Positions 25,740-38,690 of a stretch of 64,000 nt of DNA are shown in pieces. This DNA is from Psococerastis gibbosa (lineage: Eukaryota > Arthropoda > Insecta > Psocodea > Psocidae), in contig OZ020485.1 of assembly GCA_963971405.1 (NCBI GenBank), positions 28,415,921 through 28,479,920 of the forward strand. The letters run 5' to 3'. Within the stretch, counting starts at the first letter, position 1, and every line of letters begins with the position of its first letter. The position numbers and the translations under genes are program-made. Under the pieces are notes generated by a model, which had not been told where the DNA came from, did no database searches, and saw only the letters and a list, made by a program, of their open reading frames with translations.

Positions 25740-26084
25740 ACGGGCAGCTGTTTTTACGGATTTGGTGTAGTGCCTATCATTTTAAATAGCTTCAAGAGAT
25801 TCAAGAGGGGGAAAATTGCAGTCAGCAGAGTGACCATGGCCGTGGGGATGTTAGCTCTGACGTCGGCCACGGCCGAATAAAAGGCGAACTCAGTTTAAAA
25901 AGAAGCCAAAGGTGAACAAGAAAAAGAAAGCCCTCCAACTATTTAAAATAAATCGACACTACACCTAACCCTTAGTGTTTCTCTTACTGTTGTCGGTTAT
26001 CTACCGGAAAGTTGAATCCTACGAACACACGCATCAGCTGCCACGTTTTTCACTATGCCTAAGCGTGGACAAATGCCAAAAAAA
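25740..26084. other. No gene seen
   Basis: Short stretch of unique-looking sequence. Confidence 0.5.
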
Positions 26085-26265
26085 ATATTGACTTTTTGTT
26101 CTATTACAAAGCCAATCTAGTGGAGTTAGGGCTATAAAGCTCTCTTACACTCAACTAGGAAAGCCCGGGACCGCCTGCTTTACATGCCCTCCGAAGCATG
26201 GCCAGAAAATGTGGCAAGTGTGGGACTCAAGCCAACAACCTTTCGGTAGACTACTATCTTAACTA
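26085..26265 (-). mobile_element. tRNA-derived SINE (family S)
   Basis: Minus-strand copy with complete body and diverged B box (inverse reads GGCTTGAGTCCC). The A-box part is degraded. Confidence 0.8.
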
Positions 26266-26838
26266 TAAAAGAATCGTCTGATAGTGAACGTAAATTGTCA
26301 GATCCAAACCATGTCGGAACACTCGAAGTTTTTTTGTGAACCTATTTAGAAGCAATAGACATAGCCTGATATATAATGTCTTTTACGAAAATATTATTCA
26401 TTTTGGAAGCCACCAAATGCAACTTAAGAAATTGTTAAAGAGTACCCATTGCAAGGAAAGTGTAAAATGCTGGTTTAACCACTAACGAAGTATTCGCAGA
26501 GTACATACTGAACAGTAAACCACTTGGGTTTTATAACCAATAAATTTTTAATGAAAGTCATAACCCTACACCTCAAAATAACCAAAGGCCACCAAGGTAG
26601 GCCTACTTACACTGACAACATTTGCGACGCAACGGTTAATATGCAGCAGGTTACACAATGAAAAAGAAATTACCTTACATGACGCGTTGCATTCAATCTC
26701 GCATGTTCAGGCTGCAACATAAATAGGTGAGAGTTCCAAGACTCTTTGAAACTTTGATGCATTTAACTATTGTAATATTTTGTTGCAAAAGACCTAACGA
26801 GCTCAAACAAGTCGAAGAGTCCCACTCACAACCGTTCG
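26266..26838. other. No gene seen
   Basis: Unique-looking AT-rich sequence; a short SINE-head-like piece (CCCACTCACAACCGTTCGGG) abuts the next element. Confidence 0.5.
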
Positions 26839-26846
26839 GGTGGGTA

Positions 26847-27003
26847 CAGGCCGTAACCAGGGGGGGGGGGCTGAGAGGCTGAAGCCCACTCCGAAATTAT
26901 TTGACATTGCACTAGATAGAATAGAACTATCCTGAAGTGCTAAATTTTAACTACATTCTATAGAATCGCAGCCCTCCCCGAAAAAATCCTGGTTACCGGC
27001 CTG
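26847..27003. mobile_element. Miniature hAT-like element (GGCCGTAGCC family), copy 4
   Basis: Ends CAGGCCGTAACCAGG and CCTGGTTACCGGCCTG. Flanks GGTGGGTA (26839-26846) and GGTGGATA (27004-27011) match at 7 of 8. The CACTAGATAGAAT interior block is shared with the other copies. Confidence 0.85.
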
Positions 27004-27011
27004 GGTGGATA

Positions 27012-27733
27012 TGTGTATTAAAAATCGTACCACTTGTCCATAATATGTCCTGATGCACTGATGATGACGTCGTGATGATGGTAGAGATGGTGTGCTTTCG
27101 AGCTGAGCGAATGTTGTGTGAAGCATAGGGTTGGAGGGGGGGGGGGCGGCCTATATTCGGGACACATGATGCCTCTCAAGTTTAATTAATTAATTATGCC
27201 TCGAATATCCGCTGCCGTACCTCATACTCAGTCTATTTCATTCACGAAATGTAAGTAGTACGAGGGGCATCACAGGTAATATTTTACCTCTAGTCACATT
27301 TTACACATATGTCACAAAACTACCAGAAATTCATTGTAGGCTACAGTTATTTTATGTTTGTAGATGCTTTGGGGCATATATTTAGACGTAATACAATCGG
27401 CTTACTAATATGCCACCGAAATTCAATTGTTTACAGGCGGGATGGAGCCACCAGTGCTTCCAGAGCGATCTTCGACAAGTATAACTACTGTTATATAAAA
27501 ATGACTTCCTTTTGCAAGCTGATATACGAGTATATCACGCAAAACCAAGCCCACACTTGTTCAACTGTCACGTGTAGCAATTCTTTTCAAACGGAATGGA
27601 TGCCGACTTAGTGAGATACAAGTATTTAGCTGGTTACAGGCGAGTTCAAGCGCAAGTTGAACGTGAAATTTGAAAAGGAAAGGAAAATGTCCAACAGGAA
27701 ATAAAAGAACTAACTAAAGCCTTGTAACTGCAA
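27012..27733. other. No gene seen
   Basis: G tract at about 27137-27146. The 100-residue frame at 27309-27611 has no motif. Confidence 0.5.
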
Positions 27734-27905
27734 AGGCTTTCACAGCCGGAGTCGAATGAAGAACCAGTAGAATTCGGGCTGATGGGCCGTGGTCGAAATT
27801 AAAGTGAACTTCCGAACGTTTCGTCAACATCTGCGGTCGACATCTTCAGTGGCACTGCGTAGACTTTGAAGGTTGTACCTCGGTGGCTCCGTAGCGGGTT
27901 GTAGC
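27734..27905 (+). repeat. Single arm of palindromic repeat P
   Basis: Matches one arm of the inverted structure at 41409-41872: GAAGAACCAGTAGAATTCGG, GGGCTGATGGGCCGTGGTCG, AACGTTTCGTCAACATCTGC, GTCGACATCTTCAGTGGC. Only one arm is present. Confidence 0.75.
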
Positions 27906-28969
27906 CTAATTTATACACCGTATTATAAGGTGTTTTTCATTTTATTTTTTATCATTTTTTGATGAATTTTATAATTCAATTAATTTTTGTCGCCTATCAG
28001 CTTTACGGAAACCCCCCTGCAAAAAAACTAAAACAAATGCTCGTGGTACAATTTAGGCTATGAAATAGTCCTTTACCAATTGACGAAACCAAATCTTTTT
28101 AGCCGAAGTATTAAATTATTTTTTTAAATATAAAACAGCCTGTTTTGAGGTGACCCAGGGGTGGTCAATGTCAGTGGTCAGCTTCCTCATAAAGCACCCA
28201 ACGGTACTACAATCCGGTAAATTACACAAGCACTCCTGAGACCACAGTAAATTTTGGTTGCTGGTGAGGTTATAAGACTATGGGGGGGGGGGGATAGGGG
28301 CAGCTCTGGAAGCCACCAAAGTGCGGGCAGTCATAAATATAAGCATTATTCGAACACAAGTACGATAAGCAGGCCAGCAACTTCTAAGGGTTCCATCCGT
28401 TGCGTTCAGACCCCTATATTGAAAGAGAAATTTTAATGGGATTTGGTGAACCTATGGTGTAATAAATTGTATTATAAATTTTCCTTGTTATGATAATGTT
28501 GTGGGATGTAGCCAATGTAATGTATGGTACTGTTGTTATTGTATTTCTTTTGTTCTTTCGTTGCTACTAGCCTATTTTTAGGTATACTAGTACTAATTAT
28601 ATACAATAGATGCATTAGGTTTGAAATAAATATAACATAATTCTATAGGGCTCAGGCATTCAAGCACCCAAGATTTTCAAAAGATGAGGGCTCAGCCTCC
28701 TTAAATATCTTACAAGCTAAATTCAATCAAATTCATACCGCGACAACTTAATACTGTAAGTGCTCCAAAATTTCCCCACAGCAATAACATACGAAAATAA
28801 ATTATGATGATAAACGTTATAAACATTTTAATCTACAGCTTCGATGAAAGTTCGTATATTTCGCACTAAGAGATTATATGGACTAGAACTCATGTCCGTT
28901 TGGAAACTGGTATACTAATCAAACCAACTAAAGTCTGCGGACTGTATATTCTTCCACAAGTTAATAAAC
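27906..28969. other. No gene seen
   Basis: G tract at about 28281-28292; AT-rich elsewhere; no repeat recognised. Confidence 0.5.
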
Positions 28970-29313
28970 AGTATGCTAGATGCCCCAACTATACTTGAAA
29001 GGGTTCAGCTCAGAGTCAATGTGAGGAACACAAGATTAAGAACTCTGTTTGTGGCTGATTCACTATCCAAGGCCCCACTGTCTAGAATTTTAAAAACAAT
29101 CAACGAACACGGTGATCTAGACCCGTGTTGCGGCCTACCCCTGTTTAAAATTTGTTTACGGGTTTTTTTTAAATTGACGATTAATATACTGTATATTATA
29201 TTTCTGTGTTGTAAATTGTTATTTGCTATGTTTTTATTGTAAATGCCTTCGGTATTGGATCGATTTATTTCTGTTGTTGGCATTTGATAAATATTCTATT
29301 CTATTCTATTCTA
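28970..29313 (+). mobile_element. CR1-like LINE 3' end
   Basis: A coding tail (28973-29242, about 60 sensible codons) reads VRNTRLRTLFVADSLSK followed by PLSRILKTINEHGDLD, which resembles the C-terminus of CR1/Jockey-type reverse transcriptases. The untranslated region ends in an ATTCT repeat (29293-29313), as CR1-type elements do. It is 5'-truncated and non-functional. Confidence 0.75.
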
Positions 29314-30239
29314 AACAGACTCATCCAAATACGATACCATTATTATTGGATAGACCCCTTAGCTAAAATAATTGTCCCCTCAAAGGTTCTGCCATGTCAG
29401 CGCCAATGCATAAATATAGTATAAATAGGAAGTATCAAATTTTCAAGTCAATTGGTGACAGTGAGACAAGTCAGTCCTTTTCACTAAACGGGATATTGTC
29501 GATAATCGTTCAACAAAGCAAAAAAAAAAAAAAACTTTCTGCTTCTGCTTGTTCGAATTATGTCCAATTAACCCTCAAGTAGGTCATACAGCACTAACGA
29601 GAATCAGTGTTAATTATCCCAAATAAACAGCAATGAATCAAATTTGAATTGAAAATCAAAAAATCTTCTGCTTTGTTTTTAAACCTGCGAGTTCATTGTA
29701 ACGCCGTGTAAAAATGGTTTTAAATAATCCTGCAGGTAAGTTATTAATTTGGGTTGGTGCTAGACTTGCCGGTAGACTCAAGCGAAACCATGGCTATGTT
29801 TATCAGCTAGTTACACTACAAGACGAATTATCTTTGAATAATCAGCAGTCTCTCCCCAGAGAACATTCTCCCTCGAACAATCTGCCGTATTGCAACTCGT
29901 AAACTCCTTACCATAGTCACTAGCCCCTACATGCAGAAGCAGTAATCCACGTTTGAAAACACAAGCAGCTTTTTAGATAGCCGCAACACCCGCGAGATTG
30001 GCGACAGCAACGAACCTCACGACAGCGGGGGTAAGCACTGACTGAGTCGGTTCTTCGGTTGTGTAAGCTTTCGGCAACGTGGATCCCCACGCACGCGTTC
30101 TTTCCTCTGTCAAATCAATGCTAGCTTTTTATTCCCTTTTATTGCTCAAGTGTGATTTGATGTGCGGTTTGTAGGTATGGAGGCCTTTAATCAGTTTTTC
30201 GGCACTATGTCACATTGAGATTTTAATATGTAGGATAAT
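29314..30239. other. No gene seen
   Basis: Poly(A) run near 29520-29533; no recognised repeat; short frames only. Confidence 0.5.
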
Positions 30240-30250
30240 TAGGGTTCATT

Positions 30251-30491
30251 AGCCGGCCGCCATACCAAGTAGAATCCAGCGGACCAGAGCAGGTTCAAAG
30301 CTGCAGATAAATTGGTCGTGTGCACAGTGCCGGTAGGGAGACATGGTAGGACTTGTCCTGGTCACCTCCGAACTAATCGTGTGACTTCACTGTGTTTCCC
30401 AAGTGGTTCGGAATCCACTATAATCAGGAGGTCCACTGGAGTCCTATGGGCCCACACCGTGGCCTGGGACTGTGTCAAACCATACGACTAC
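30251..30491. mobile_element. Retroposon-like insertion with 11-bp target duplication
   Basis: The 241-bp insert is flanked by identical TAGGGTTCATT (30240-30250 and 30492-30502). Its right half (AGTGGTTCGGAATCCACTAT, then AATCAGGAGGTCCAC) recurs at 30990-31035. An 11-bp duplication fits target-primed insertion of a SINE-like element. No poly(A) tail is visible. Confidence 0.7.
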
Positions 30492-30677
30492 TAGGGTTCA
30501 TTGGATGTAACGTAATAAGGTAATTTTTTTAATTTAAAAGAAAAAATTGGCGTGCTTGTGACCACACAATAGAAGTGTAGCTTGACGTCACAATTGCTAC
30601 CAATATCTTGCTGATTAATTAATTATTAATTTTCTTTAGTTATATTTTTTAATCACATAACTTTAAAACACTTTTGC

Positions 30678-31110
30678 CAGCGGCCATACCATGTTTGATG
30701 TTGAATCCATAAGAGCAGAGCATAACTGAAATTAGAGGATAGATAAAAACTGGACTTGACTTCAACCAAAGTTAATTTAAAAAGTCAGTGTTATATACTC
30801 CATATAATACTGCAATATAATGTATAAGAGCAGAGCATGTTTCAAACTGCGGCAAACTTGGTAGTGGGCCCAGAGTTGGCACTTACCAGGGGACCATGGT
30901 GGGGCATGATAACGCGCTGTGACTATATCAGTCAGTCTACGTGCTTGTCGAGTCCCGGTCACCTACGATTTAATCGTGTGGCTCAACCATGTTCCCCGAG
31001 TGGTTCGGAATTCACTATAATCAGGAGGTCCACCCTGTCAGTCAACTCCCCTATCCCCGAGGTGAAAGCCTCAGGGTGCCTCAAGTTAAACACACACACA
31101 ACACAACAAA
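30678..31110. repeat. Second copy of the 30251 repeat, interrupted
   Basis: Shares GCGGCCATACCA, GAGCAGAGCA(TG) and AGTGGTTCGGAATTCACTAT blocks with the 30251-30491 copy. A direct repeat of AATCCATAAGAGCAGAGCAT-type sequence at 30705-30840 suggests an internal insertion or duplication. Ends in a CACACACAACACAAC tail. Confidence 0.6.
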
Positions 31111-32744
31111 ACTTAGAGCTCACATTATTGATTTTTTTTCTACGAAGATGAATTACTCATAAAATATTGATAAAGAAGATGCCATAAAATAGAAGAAATA
31201 CTCCTGGTATGAACCCAGCACTATTACACCATTTGGCCATAGTTTCTGAAGCTGTGAGCCAAACCTAACATTGCATTTTTTCGCGCCTTTCAAAACTGTG
31301 ACGAACGGATTTAGTGCCGGCATACTATGAATTAAAATGAAGAGGAGCATTTATTCTACTTTATAGCAACTCTTATATTATCGATATTTCATGAAACATT
31401 TGACATTTGTGCAAAGAGGTGTCGTGGGGTGTCAGATTTGCTCTTAAGTAAAATCCCGCCCCACTAGAGTCCTGTGCTGAAACACAATGTTAGATGCGCC
31501 ACCCATGTTACAATTTTAAAATTTAATATTGTACCATTGTAATTTGTACGACGTTCACAGAAAAGAGGAAAGAAATAATGTTTAGTTGTTCTTAATGCAT
31601 TCCACATTGCACAGTTTAACAATAGAGAATTAAAGTGTAAATCTACTTTTTGCAATTAAAATGATGCATGTCACGCGGAAGTCTGAAACAGAGGTCTGTA
31701 ATTGCAGCCATTCCCATAATCCGAGCAGAACCTCGTTCGGTTCCAATAATTATTGTGACCCAGCTGCAGCTGCTGCTGCCCATTACTATTTCTACATCCT
31801 TGACTTGATCCTTAAGGCTTGGGTTCTATACTCAAATACCCATTCAGCTAGCTCGATAAGTTAAATTAATTAATGAATGAATTATGTATTTTCAATCTTA
31901 ACAAGACAATATGCATTACAAAAAAAAGAACAATTTAGCTCTAGGCCCATTTTTGGGGGAAAATTTGAAATTAGACAATAATTAAGGTTAACTGATTTAA
32001 AGCAACTTATCTTTTATTAGAATTTTGCTGCATTTACTTAAATACAATAGTAGCTACAACGGAATAGATTATGGTAAACCTGTGGAAAAATTTAATTAAT
32101 GAAAAATGTCAATGAAATAAATGAATTTGCAAAACGCAAAACACCGATAAATGTGATCAGCTATTGTATATAGGTCCATTTCCAGCAAAATTGTTATAAT
32201 ATTCAATGCTCAAACATATCACCAAGTCGACATATGAAGAAAATAACGATTAGTTAACTTATATTTGAATGAAATGCTGGGAATCTATTATTAATTATTA
32301 TAAATGCCAGTACCGATGTCAGCCTATTCAGAGTGTAAACTATAATAACAATAATTGCCTTGAATGTTATTAAGCTCCAAGTAGCTTGAAAATCTACGAG
32401 TAAATGGCTGCTGGGGCTTAACTGATAAACTTTGATGGTGCTTGCTTGCATTTTAAAGAAAAAAGTGAGAGAGAAGAGCGAGGCAGAGTGGAAGGTTATC
32501 CTATGGCGAGCAATTTAGGATCAGCACGAGAAGGAAATTGGAGACAAATCCCTCCAGGACTTGTTAGGATTTTATAAGACGAGACATCATTGCGAAATCA
32601 GGAGGAGCCTAAACAACCCTTTTTTTACCTTCATCAAATTAAGTTTTATAAGGATTATTATAGACAGCTAATTTATTACATAATTGTTTGCGGGCCATTG
32701 TACACATATATTGACTCTCAGCATTGATTATACAATGTACATAT
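31111..32744. other. No gene seen
   Basis: AT-rich, with short frames (63-67 residues) that have no motif. Confidence 0.5.
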
Positions 32745-32952
32745 TAAATAAATAAATTTTGACTTTTTGTTCTATTACTAAGCCAACCTAGCGGAGTTAG
32801 GGCTATAAAGTCCTCCCTTACACTCAACTAGGGAATCCCGGGACCGCCTGCTTTATATGCCCTCCGAAGCAAGAAAATGTAGCAAGTGTGGGACTCGAAC
32901 TAACAACCTTTCGGGTGAACGACTGAGTTTGTACCACTACTCTACTTGTCTT
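32745..32952 (-). mobile_element. tRNA-derived SINE (family S)
   Basis: Minus-strand copy: AAATAAATAAA tail at the left, then the body, then the tRNA-like head whose inverse reads GTTCGAGTCCCACAC and TAGTGGTACAAAC. A short deletion removes the GGCCATGCTTC block. Confidence 0.8.
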
Positions 32953-34254
32953 GACTTATTAGTATTAATGTAAAGCGTGCATTTGCGTTATTATAATGAC
33001 GCAATATGATGCTGAATTCAGCGTATAACTTTAGCTTTTAAAGGTAGGTACCGAACGGAACAAATTATAGCAACGGAGCTTGTTATAAAATTCAATTTAA
33101 AAAATCCTACTACAATTTAAATCATATATGTTACGATGAAGACTGCATTTTGTATGCACTTTGCAATACATAGAGTATTTAATGGTTAATAAACCTATCA
33201 TAGTTATTTTAGCCGTTTGAAAGAAAAAAAGAAAGAAAGAAAATTGTCGGTGTTTTCCATATGGGCGAATTTTGGGCCCACTCTTACGTGTACAATTAAC
33301 CGTTTGGGACAATATGTTGCTTTTTTTACATTGCAGTGTTGAAATAAACCATCAATCATTATTTGAAACATTTTTGGAAATTGAAGAAATGTGTTCAGAG
33401 CAGTTATTCCAAAATCTGATACATTTCAGTTTTTTTTTTTTTTTTTTTTTTAATTTAATTCGAAAGTTTATCAAAAGTTAAGTCCGTCACCTAAGTTGTA
33501 CTAGTATGCCACTATTTTATGGGCTACATTGAACGATAATACCTAAATAAGAGTTTTTATTTTTTGGCGAAGTGACTATTTCGTAAACAAACGTTTATAA
33601 TATAATTTATTAGTCATTTATGTATGAATGCTTGACACAGCTGCCTACAAATGAGGCACCTAACATTTTTGATGCTTATGTAGTAAATTAAAATTCTATA
33701 ATATGACATCAAACTCTTCTCTAAAAGTTTAAATTACCAGCAGCTGGCTGGAGTATCATGCGAAAGATCATCAACATAAGCAGTATTGAAAAATATAATT
33801 TTACTTCTATATAACTGCATAGAGCCTAGTACGAGGTATATTTACCCTAGTTGTCAGACCTATTGCTCGATAAGCGATCTGGAATTCAACGGAGAAAGTT
33901 GTTTTCTGGTTTATACCCAACGAAAACATCATCTAAAAAATAATAGAAAGTCGAGATTGAAACACCTATCGAACGACGTGCCCATTACTCACGTGGTACA
34001 CTTTTCAACGTTTCTGCAAACAACTTCGTTTTTCATTCTAGTTTTCTTCCTATTTGATAAATGACGAATGTACGACCGAGTTCGATTTTGCAATTTTCGC
34101 ATTGATATTTGCCATTTGGGATCAAGTTTTAACATATTTTGTGTCCTCACAGTACATTTCAGCAGTGGGATGACATGCATGTCTTGTAACAAATTGTTCG
34201 ATGGAGAAGAGTTGAAGGTCTTCTATCATTGAAAAGAATGAAATTATTTAATTC
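32953..34254. other. No gene seen
   Basis: AT-rich; a poly(T) run of about 22 is at 33429-33451. Frames of 67-92 residues have no motif. Confidence 0.5.
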
Positions 34255-34335
34255 TAAGGCGGGGTTTCCACCGACCTCTCATTGCAGAATGCACATACGT
34301 TGACGTGGTAGCAGATATCATTAAGAGGATATAAT
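34255..34335. mobile_element. Foldback element fragment, one arm
   Basis: TAAGGCGGGGTTTCCACCGA followed by CCTCTCATTGCAGAATGCAC and GACGTGGTAGCAGA: one arm only of the foldback family. Its ATTAAGAGGATAT end is the inverse of sequence flanking the 38691 element (38678-38690). Confidence 0.65.
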
Positions 34336-35499
34336 ACGTAGGAAAAATTTCGGACAGACCACAGATGAAAATATGAAGAAAAAAAAACGAAATATTTTTC
34401 TTCACTATTTAAGTTTCTAGTTTAAATTAAATGTATATTATTTAAAAATAATAGAGGCAATATAAAAATATTTAACAAAAACATTAATAATGTTCTGCTA
34501 ATAAATAGTTAATTCTAGTGACACTATCTGGCAAAACAAAGATGACCCTGAGCCAACGGCTCACGGCTGTAAAGTGTAAACTGTAAAGGTAGGGGAGGCA
34601 TCACCCCCTGCTGCTTCGCTGAATGGTCTTTATACCTGCGACCCGCAGGCTGCTAGACCCAGCCCAAGGAAGTAGGAACTCGGAAGATTTTATTCGAATC
34701 TCAGGATTGATTTTTGCTCCAGCAGTGGCGGGTGCACTGTTTCATACTACCAGTGGCGACTAAGTCATAATAACCAACTTTCTAAAATTTGTTGTTGCCT
34801 ATTTTCGATAGACGTACTCAGCTAGATTGCTATACATTGGCGTAGTTAGGGGGGCATAGCGACCCCCAGGTACTTGTCAAGCCCCCCCCCCCCAGGATGT
34901 TTGAGTAAATATAACAATTTAAAAAACTTAATAAATAAATAAACGAATAATTGAAAATCCGAAAAAAAAATTATCAGAGCATATCAATAACGTTTAAAAA
35001 ATCACTGTAGCGCAAATATTCGACCATTTTAATGCATTGTGTTGGCTATTTTCCATTCGAAAACGAAGTCAAGTATGTAGAGTATCGAGTGTACTTTGAC
35101 ATGCCTTCTAACAGTGGTTTTTCGTTGCCTTCTGCATTTTTATGCCGTTGACTCTTCATTGAGTTCATTCACCTTCGGGGCCAACCCCATGACAAATGAG
35201 TACCTTAGTAGTGGTTGCTTATTTAGTGGCGGCAACTATTCGCCCCGTCACAAAGTCTACGTCGGGTTCTAGTGGCTTTCCCTAGACAAGCCTGCACCAC
35301 CAGACTTGTTACCACACCCTCTGATTATGCCGCTGCTTGGTCGGGGACTGCTTATGCGTTATATTCGCTATCTGCCACCTGTGACCCCACTAGTAGCCTG
35401 CAGCTCAGCCCTAGCACTAATAGACTATACACAAATGAACTAAATAGAATAAATACAATTTACGAGGCAGTACGATAGGTTACAGAGAAATTAATTCAA
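34336..35499. other. No gene seen
   Basis: Contains a C tract at about 34887-34897 near a GGCGTAGTTAGGGGGG block that may be a diverged miniature hAT end. No coding support. Confidence 0.45.
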
Positions 35500-36695
35500 A
35501 ACAACATGACAGTAGGTACTATGCGTGGAACATTAGGCCACAACAAAGTAACTTACAATAAAAAGACGCCAGATGGGCGAAAGGGCGATGTGCAAGACTG
35601 TGGCAACCACCGACCTATAAAACTGCACTGCCATGCAATGAGGTGGATGGAAAGGGTGGTTGAGAGAAGACTCAGAGTTCTAATAAATGAGACCATCTCC
35701 AAAAACCAACTAGGATTCATGCCAGGTCGAGGAACTACAGATGGAATATACGACACATTGCAAGGACTCTGCTAGAAAAACATCGAGAAAAGAAAAAACC
35801 TGTTCATTGTGTTCGTGGACGTGGAAAAAGCCTATGATAGAATACCGAGAAGTTTAATCTGGGATGTGTTGGAAGAGAGACGAGTTCCGCAAAGCTATAT
35901 AAGGCTAATAAAGAATATGTACGAGTGCGTAGTGCGGCAGGGGTCGGTTACACCTTCCCAGTAACTTATGGGTTGCATCAGGGGTCAACCTTGAACCGCT
36001 GTTGTTCGTTCTCATAATGGACGTAGTGACCAGGCAGATGCAAGGGCAAGCGCCAGAAAGCCTTCTCTTCGTTGATGATATCCTCCTGGTAGGAGACTCG
36101 CGAGGAGATGTCGAGAGTACTCTCAGACTGTGGGTGGAAACGGTGGAGCGCCAGGGGCTTAAAGTGAATCGCAAGAAAACAGAGTACATGGAATGCATAA
36201 GCCAGGAACCTGGATCGATAAAAGTAGATAACCAAAACCTAGAGAAGGCCAAGACATTCAAATATCTACGAGCAACGTTACGCGAGAATGGCGGCTGTGA
36301 AGACGATGTAAAAGTACGGGTAACCTCAGGTTGGGCCAAGTGGCGAGATATGGCGGAGATCTTGAAGGATAGGAGAATGCCGAAAAATTCAAATCAAATT
36401 CCGCATATACGTACAAGCAAGTGGTGAGACCGTGTATGACCTACCGAGCGGAGTGCTGGCCATTGCGGAGGAGAAAGAGCAATTGCTGCATGTGGCTGGG
36501 ATACGCATGTTGCGTTAATATCTGGGTTACAAATTAACAGGCAGGAGGAGAAACGAGGGCATCCGGGCGGAGATGCAAGTAGCACCGATCACCGATAAAG
36601 TCAGGGAACGAAGACTGGCGTGGTGGGGCCATACGTTAAGAAGAGAAGATGGACACCTGCAACAACGTGTAAGGGACTGCAAGGTAGAGGGCCCA
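35500..36695 (+). pseudogene. Broken LINE reverse transcriptase, relic 1
   Basis: Pieces of a non-LTR reverse transcriptase occur in order but in shifting frames with stops: KGDVQDCGNHRPIKL and NQLGFMPGRGTTDGIYDTL (35570-35770), [19 protein letters not shown] (35800-35880), the catalytic box as LLFVDDILLVGD (36065-36100, the usual FADD reads FVDD), KTFKYL, then a C-terminal TYRAECWPL (36435-36460) and VRERRLAWWGHTLRREDG-like sequence (36600-36660). The order matches RTE-like or related LINEs. It encoded the enzyme that copies element RNA into the genome and is dead here through multiple frameshifts. It stops abruptly at repeat R4. Confidence 0.8.
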
Positions 36696-36704
36696 AGACT
36701 TTGA

Positions 36705-36985
36705 TTTTGTTAACATTAATAACGTTTTTGAGAATACCCCCCCAAATAAAGTTAGCCCAAAATAGAAATGAAAATCATCTCGAGGTATTATTTTTGTAAG
36801 CCTACGTGCCAAATTTCACCAAAATCGACGGAATAGTTTGCCCGGAAATCGACAGATAGCCAGACATTTCGTAAAACCCACTTTTTGGGTTCCTGGGACA
36901 TCAAAACGCTTAAATCCGCTGAAATGTTGACCGTCACAAAGCTTTCCTTATACTACGTATAAATTGGATAGCAAAAATTAAAATG
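36705..36985 (-). repeat. Interspersed repeat R4, minus-strand copy
   Basis: Inverse of 20089-20545; well-conserved blocks include ATTTCGTAAAACCCACTTTT and CACAAAGCTTTCCTTATACT. It sits directly against the truncated end of LINE relic 1. Confidence 0.75.
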
Positions 36986-37079
36986 CACGGTCATAGCCTA
37001 ATATTTAACATACAGAATCATATTTTTTGGCTTGCCTCACTGTGCCCCACAAAAGGCCGCGTGTTAATACCCAAGACTG

Positions 37080-37900
37080 CGGTGAAGTTCAAGGAAGTAA
37101 AATCAGACCATTACTGTTTGTTCTCTTTATCAATGACCTGTTCTTGCTGATATGCTGATCTACTTGGCGGGAAAAAACCTAGTAGAATTAACTTCGAAGA
37201 TGAATGCGGAACTGAATTTCATTACTAGATGGTGTTTAATATTAAAAATCGAAGGCGATGGTTATTAGTTCGAGAGCTATGGAGTGTTTGGAAAAGTTGG
37301 TTCTTGGTGGTGATAGAATGGGTCAAATCCTTCAAGTATCTTGGAATACTCATTGATTCTCGCCTTACCTTAAATTTGAACTATGAGACGGTCACAAGTA
37401 AAACAAAATGCAAAATGTCGCTCCTTCGTAAGGTGTAATTCCTTCTACCATGTACCACTAAAGTCACTTTGTTCAACTCCTTAATTCGGCCGCACTACAG
37501 CTACTGTATAACAGTGTTTTATCCGGCAAACTGCTCCGTGCTTGACGCTCTACAGAAGCTATGCCTATGCGTATTATCCTAAATAAACCTAGAGATGCCA
37601 GAAGGAACCGGGATGCAGAGGTGGCAGTCATGAGTCGAGGAATCTATTTTCTTCGAAGGCATGACATTTGTTTAAAATAGCCAAGGGTTTGCTTCCATCA
37701 TATTTAAATTCCCTTGTCCACTCGGACGTCCATCAACACGCTACAAGATATTTTACAGGATTTGCACAAGTTTCGGCCACTGGCTCATACCCAAAGTAAT
37801 TTTTTTGCAAATGGTGTAGTATACAATCGACTGAATCAAGCTATACGTGAGTGTGGAACAGTGTAGTCTTTTAAAAAGAAGGTAGGCGAAGAGCCGAAGA
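37080..37900 (+). pseudogene. Broken LINE reverse transcriptase, relic 2
   Basis: A second, different reverse transcriptase relic. Readable pieces: IRPLLFVLFINDL (37107-37143), a degraded active-site region (YADD-like codons near 37150), SFKYLGILIDSRLTLNLNYE (37330-37388), LFNSLIRPHYSYCITVF (37470-37520), NKPRDARRNRDAEVAVMSRG (37584-37640) and GLLPSYLNSLVH (37690-37725). The IRPHYSYC and NKPRDARRN-type blocks are typical of CR1/Jockey-like LINE C-termini. Several stops and frame changes make it non-functional. Confidence 0.75.
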
Positions 37901-38690
37901 AGGTCGAGTGTATAACTTGAGCTGCAGTACAGCGGGAGCAGACATTTATTCGAGACATTAGGACCGAATTCAAATCAGCCTTTTGCTACCAAGCAACAAC
38001 ACAACAACCTGGCACGATTAGTAATTTCATGGCTTGAAATGCCACAGAACACTTTTTTAAATTCATTTTACTCTTCTTGTTGTACTCCGTTTTAGTCTTT
38101 CGTTTTGCCATGATGCTCACAACAGTAATTTAATCAAAATCGAACTTACAATTCACAGAACAAGATAATATTTGATTCAATTCACGCACAAAAAGTATTT
38201 GTTTATTATTTACATTCGTGGCAGTATACTCGTTCACATTCGTGGCAGCAACAAGAGCGCTGCAAATGCGGCGGAATATCTCGGAACTACTGCGATACAT
38301 TTTGGGGTGCAAAATATTATTTGGTTTCAGGTCCAATTGTAAACAAAAATAACAAATTTTTAAATATCATGGTTTTTATGGCAAAATCGTGGAAAATAGC
38401 ACACTAATAATGTAGATATAGACCATTAGCTAATATTAACATGCAAAACATCTCTCTTCCACTGAAGGTAAGATTGCATTTTCCAGAACCCTTTCTGAAT
38501 ATTGCGCTATTTTGTAATTTTTTAATAAAATTCTGAGCCTTAAAATTAAAATTCCATCGCATGGAAAATCTATATTGATGTTTCATGCTTCCAAGGAAGA
38601 GTGGCCGTTACAATTAACATAATTCTGGTGGGTCAAAACTCCAGAACCAAAGAGGTCTGAACAGCGATTTCGATAGCATATCCTCTTAAT
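37901..38690. other. No gene seen
   Basis: AT-rich sequence with no recognised repeat; 60-68-residue minus-strand frames lack motifs. Confidence 0.5.
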
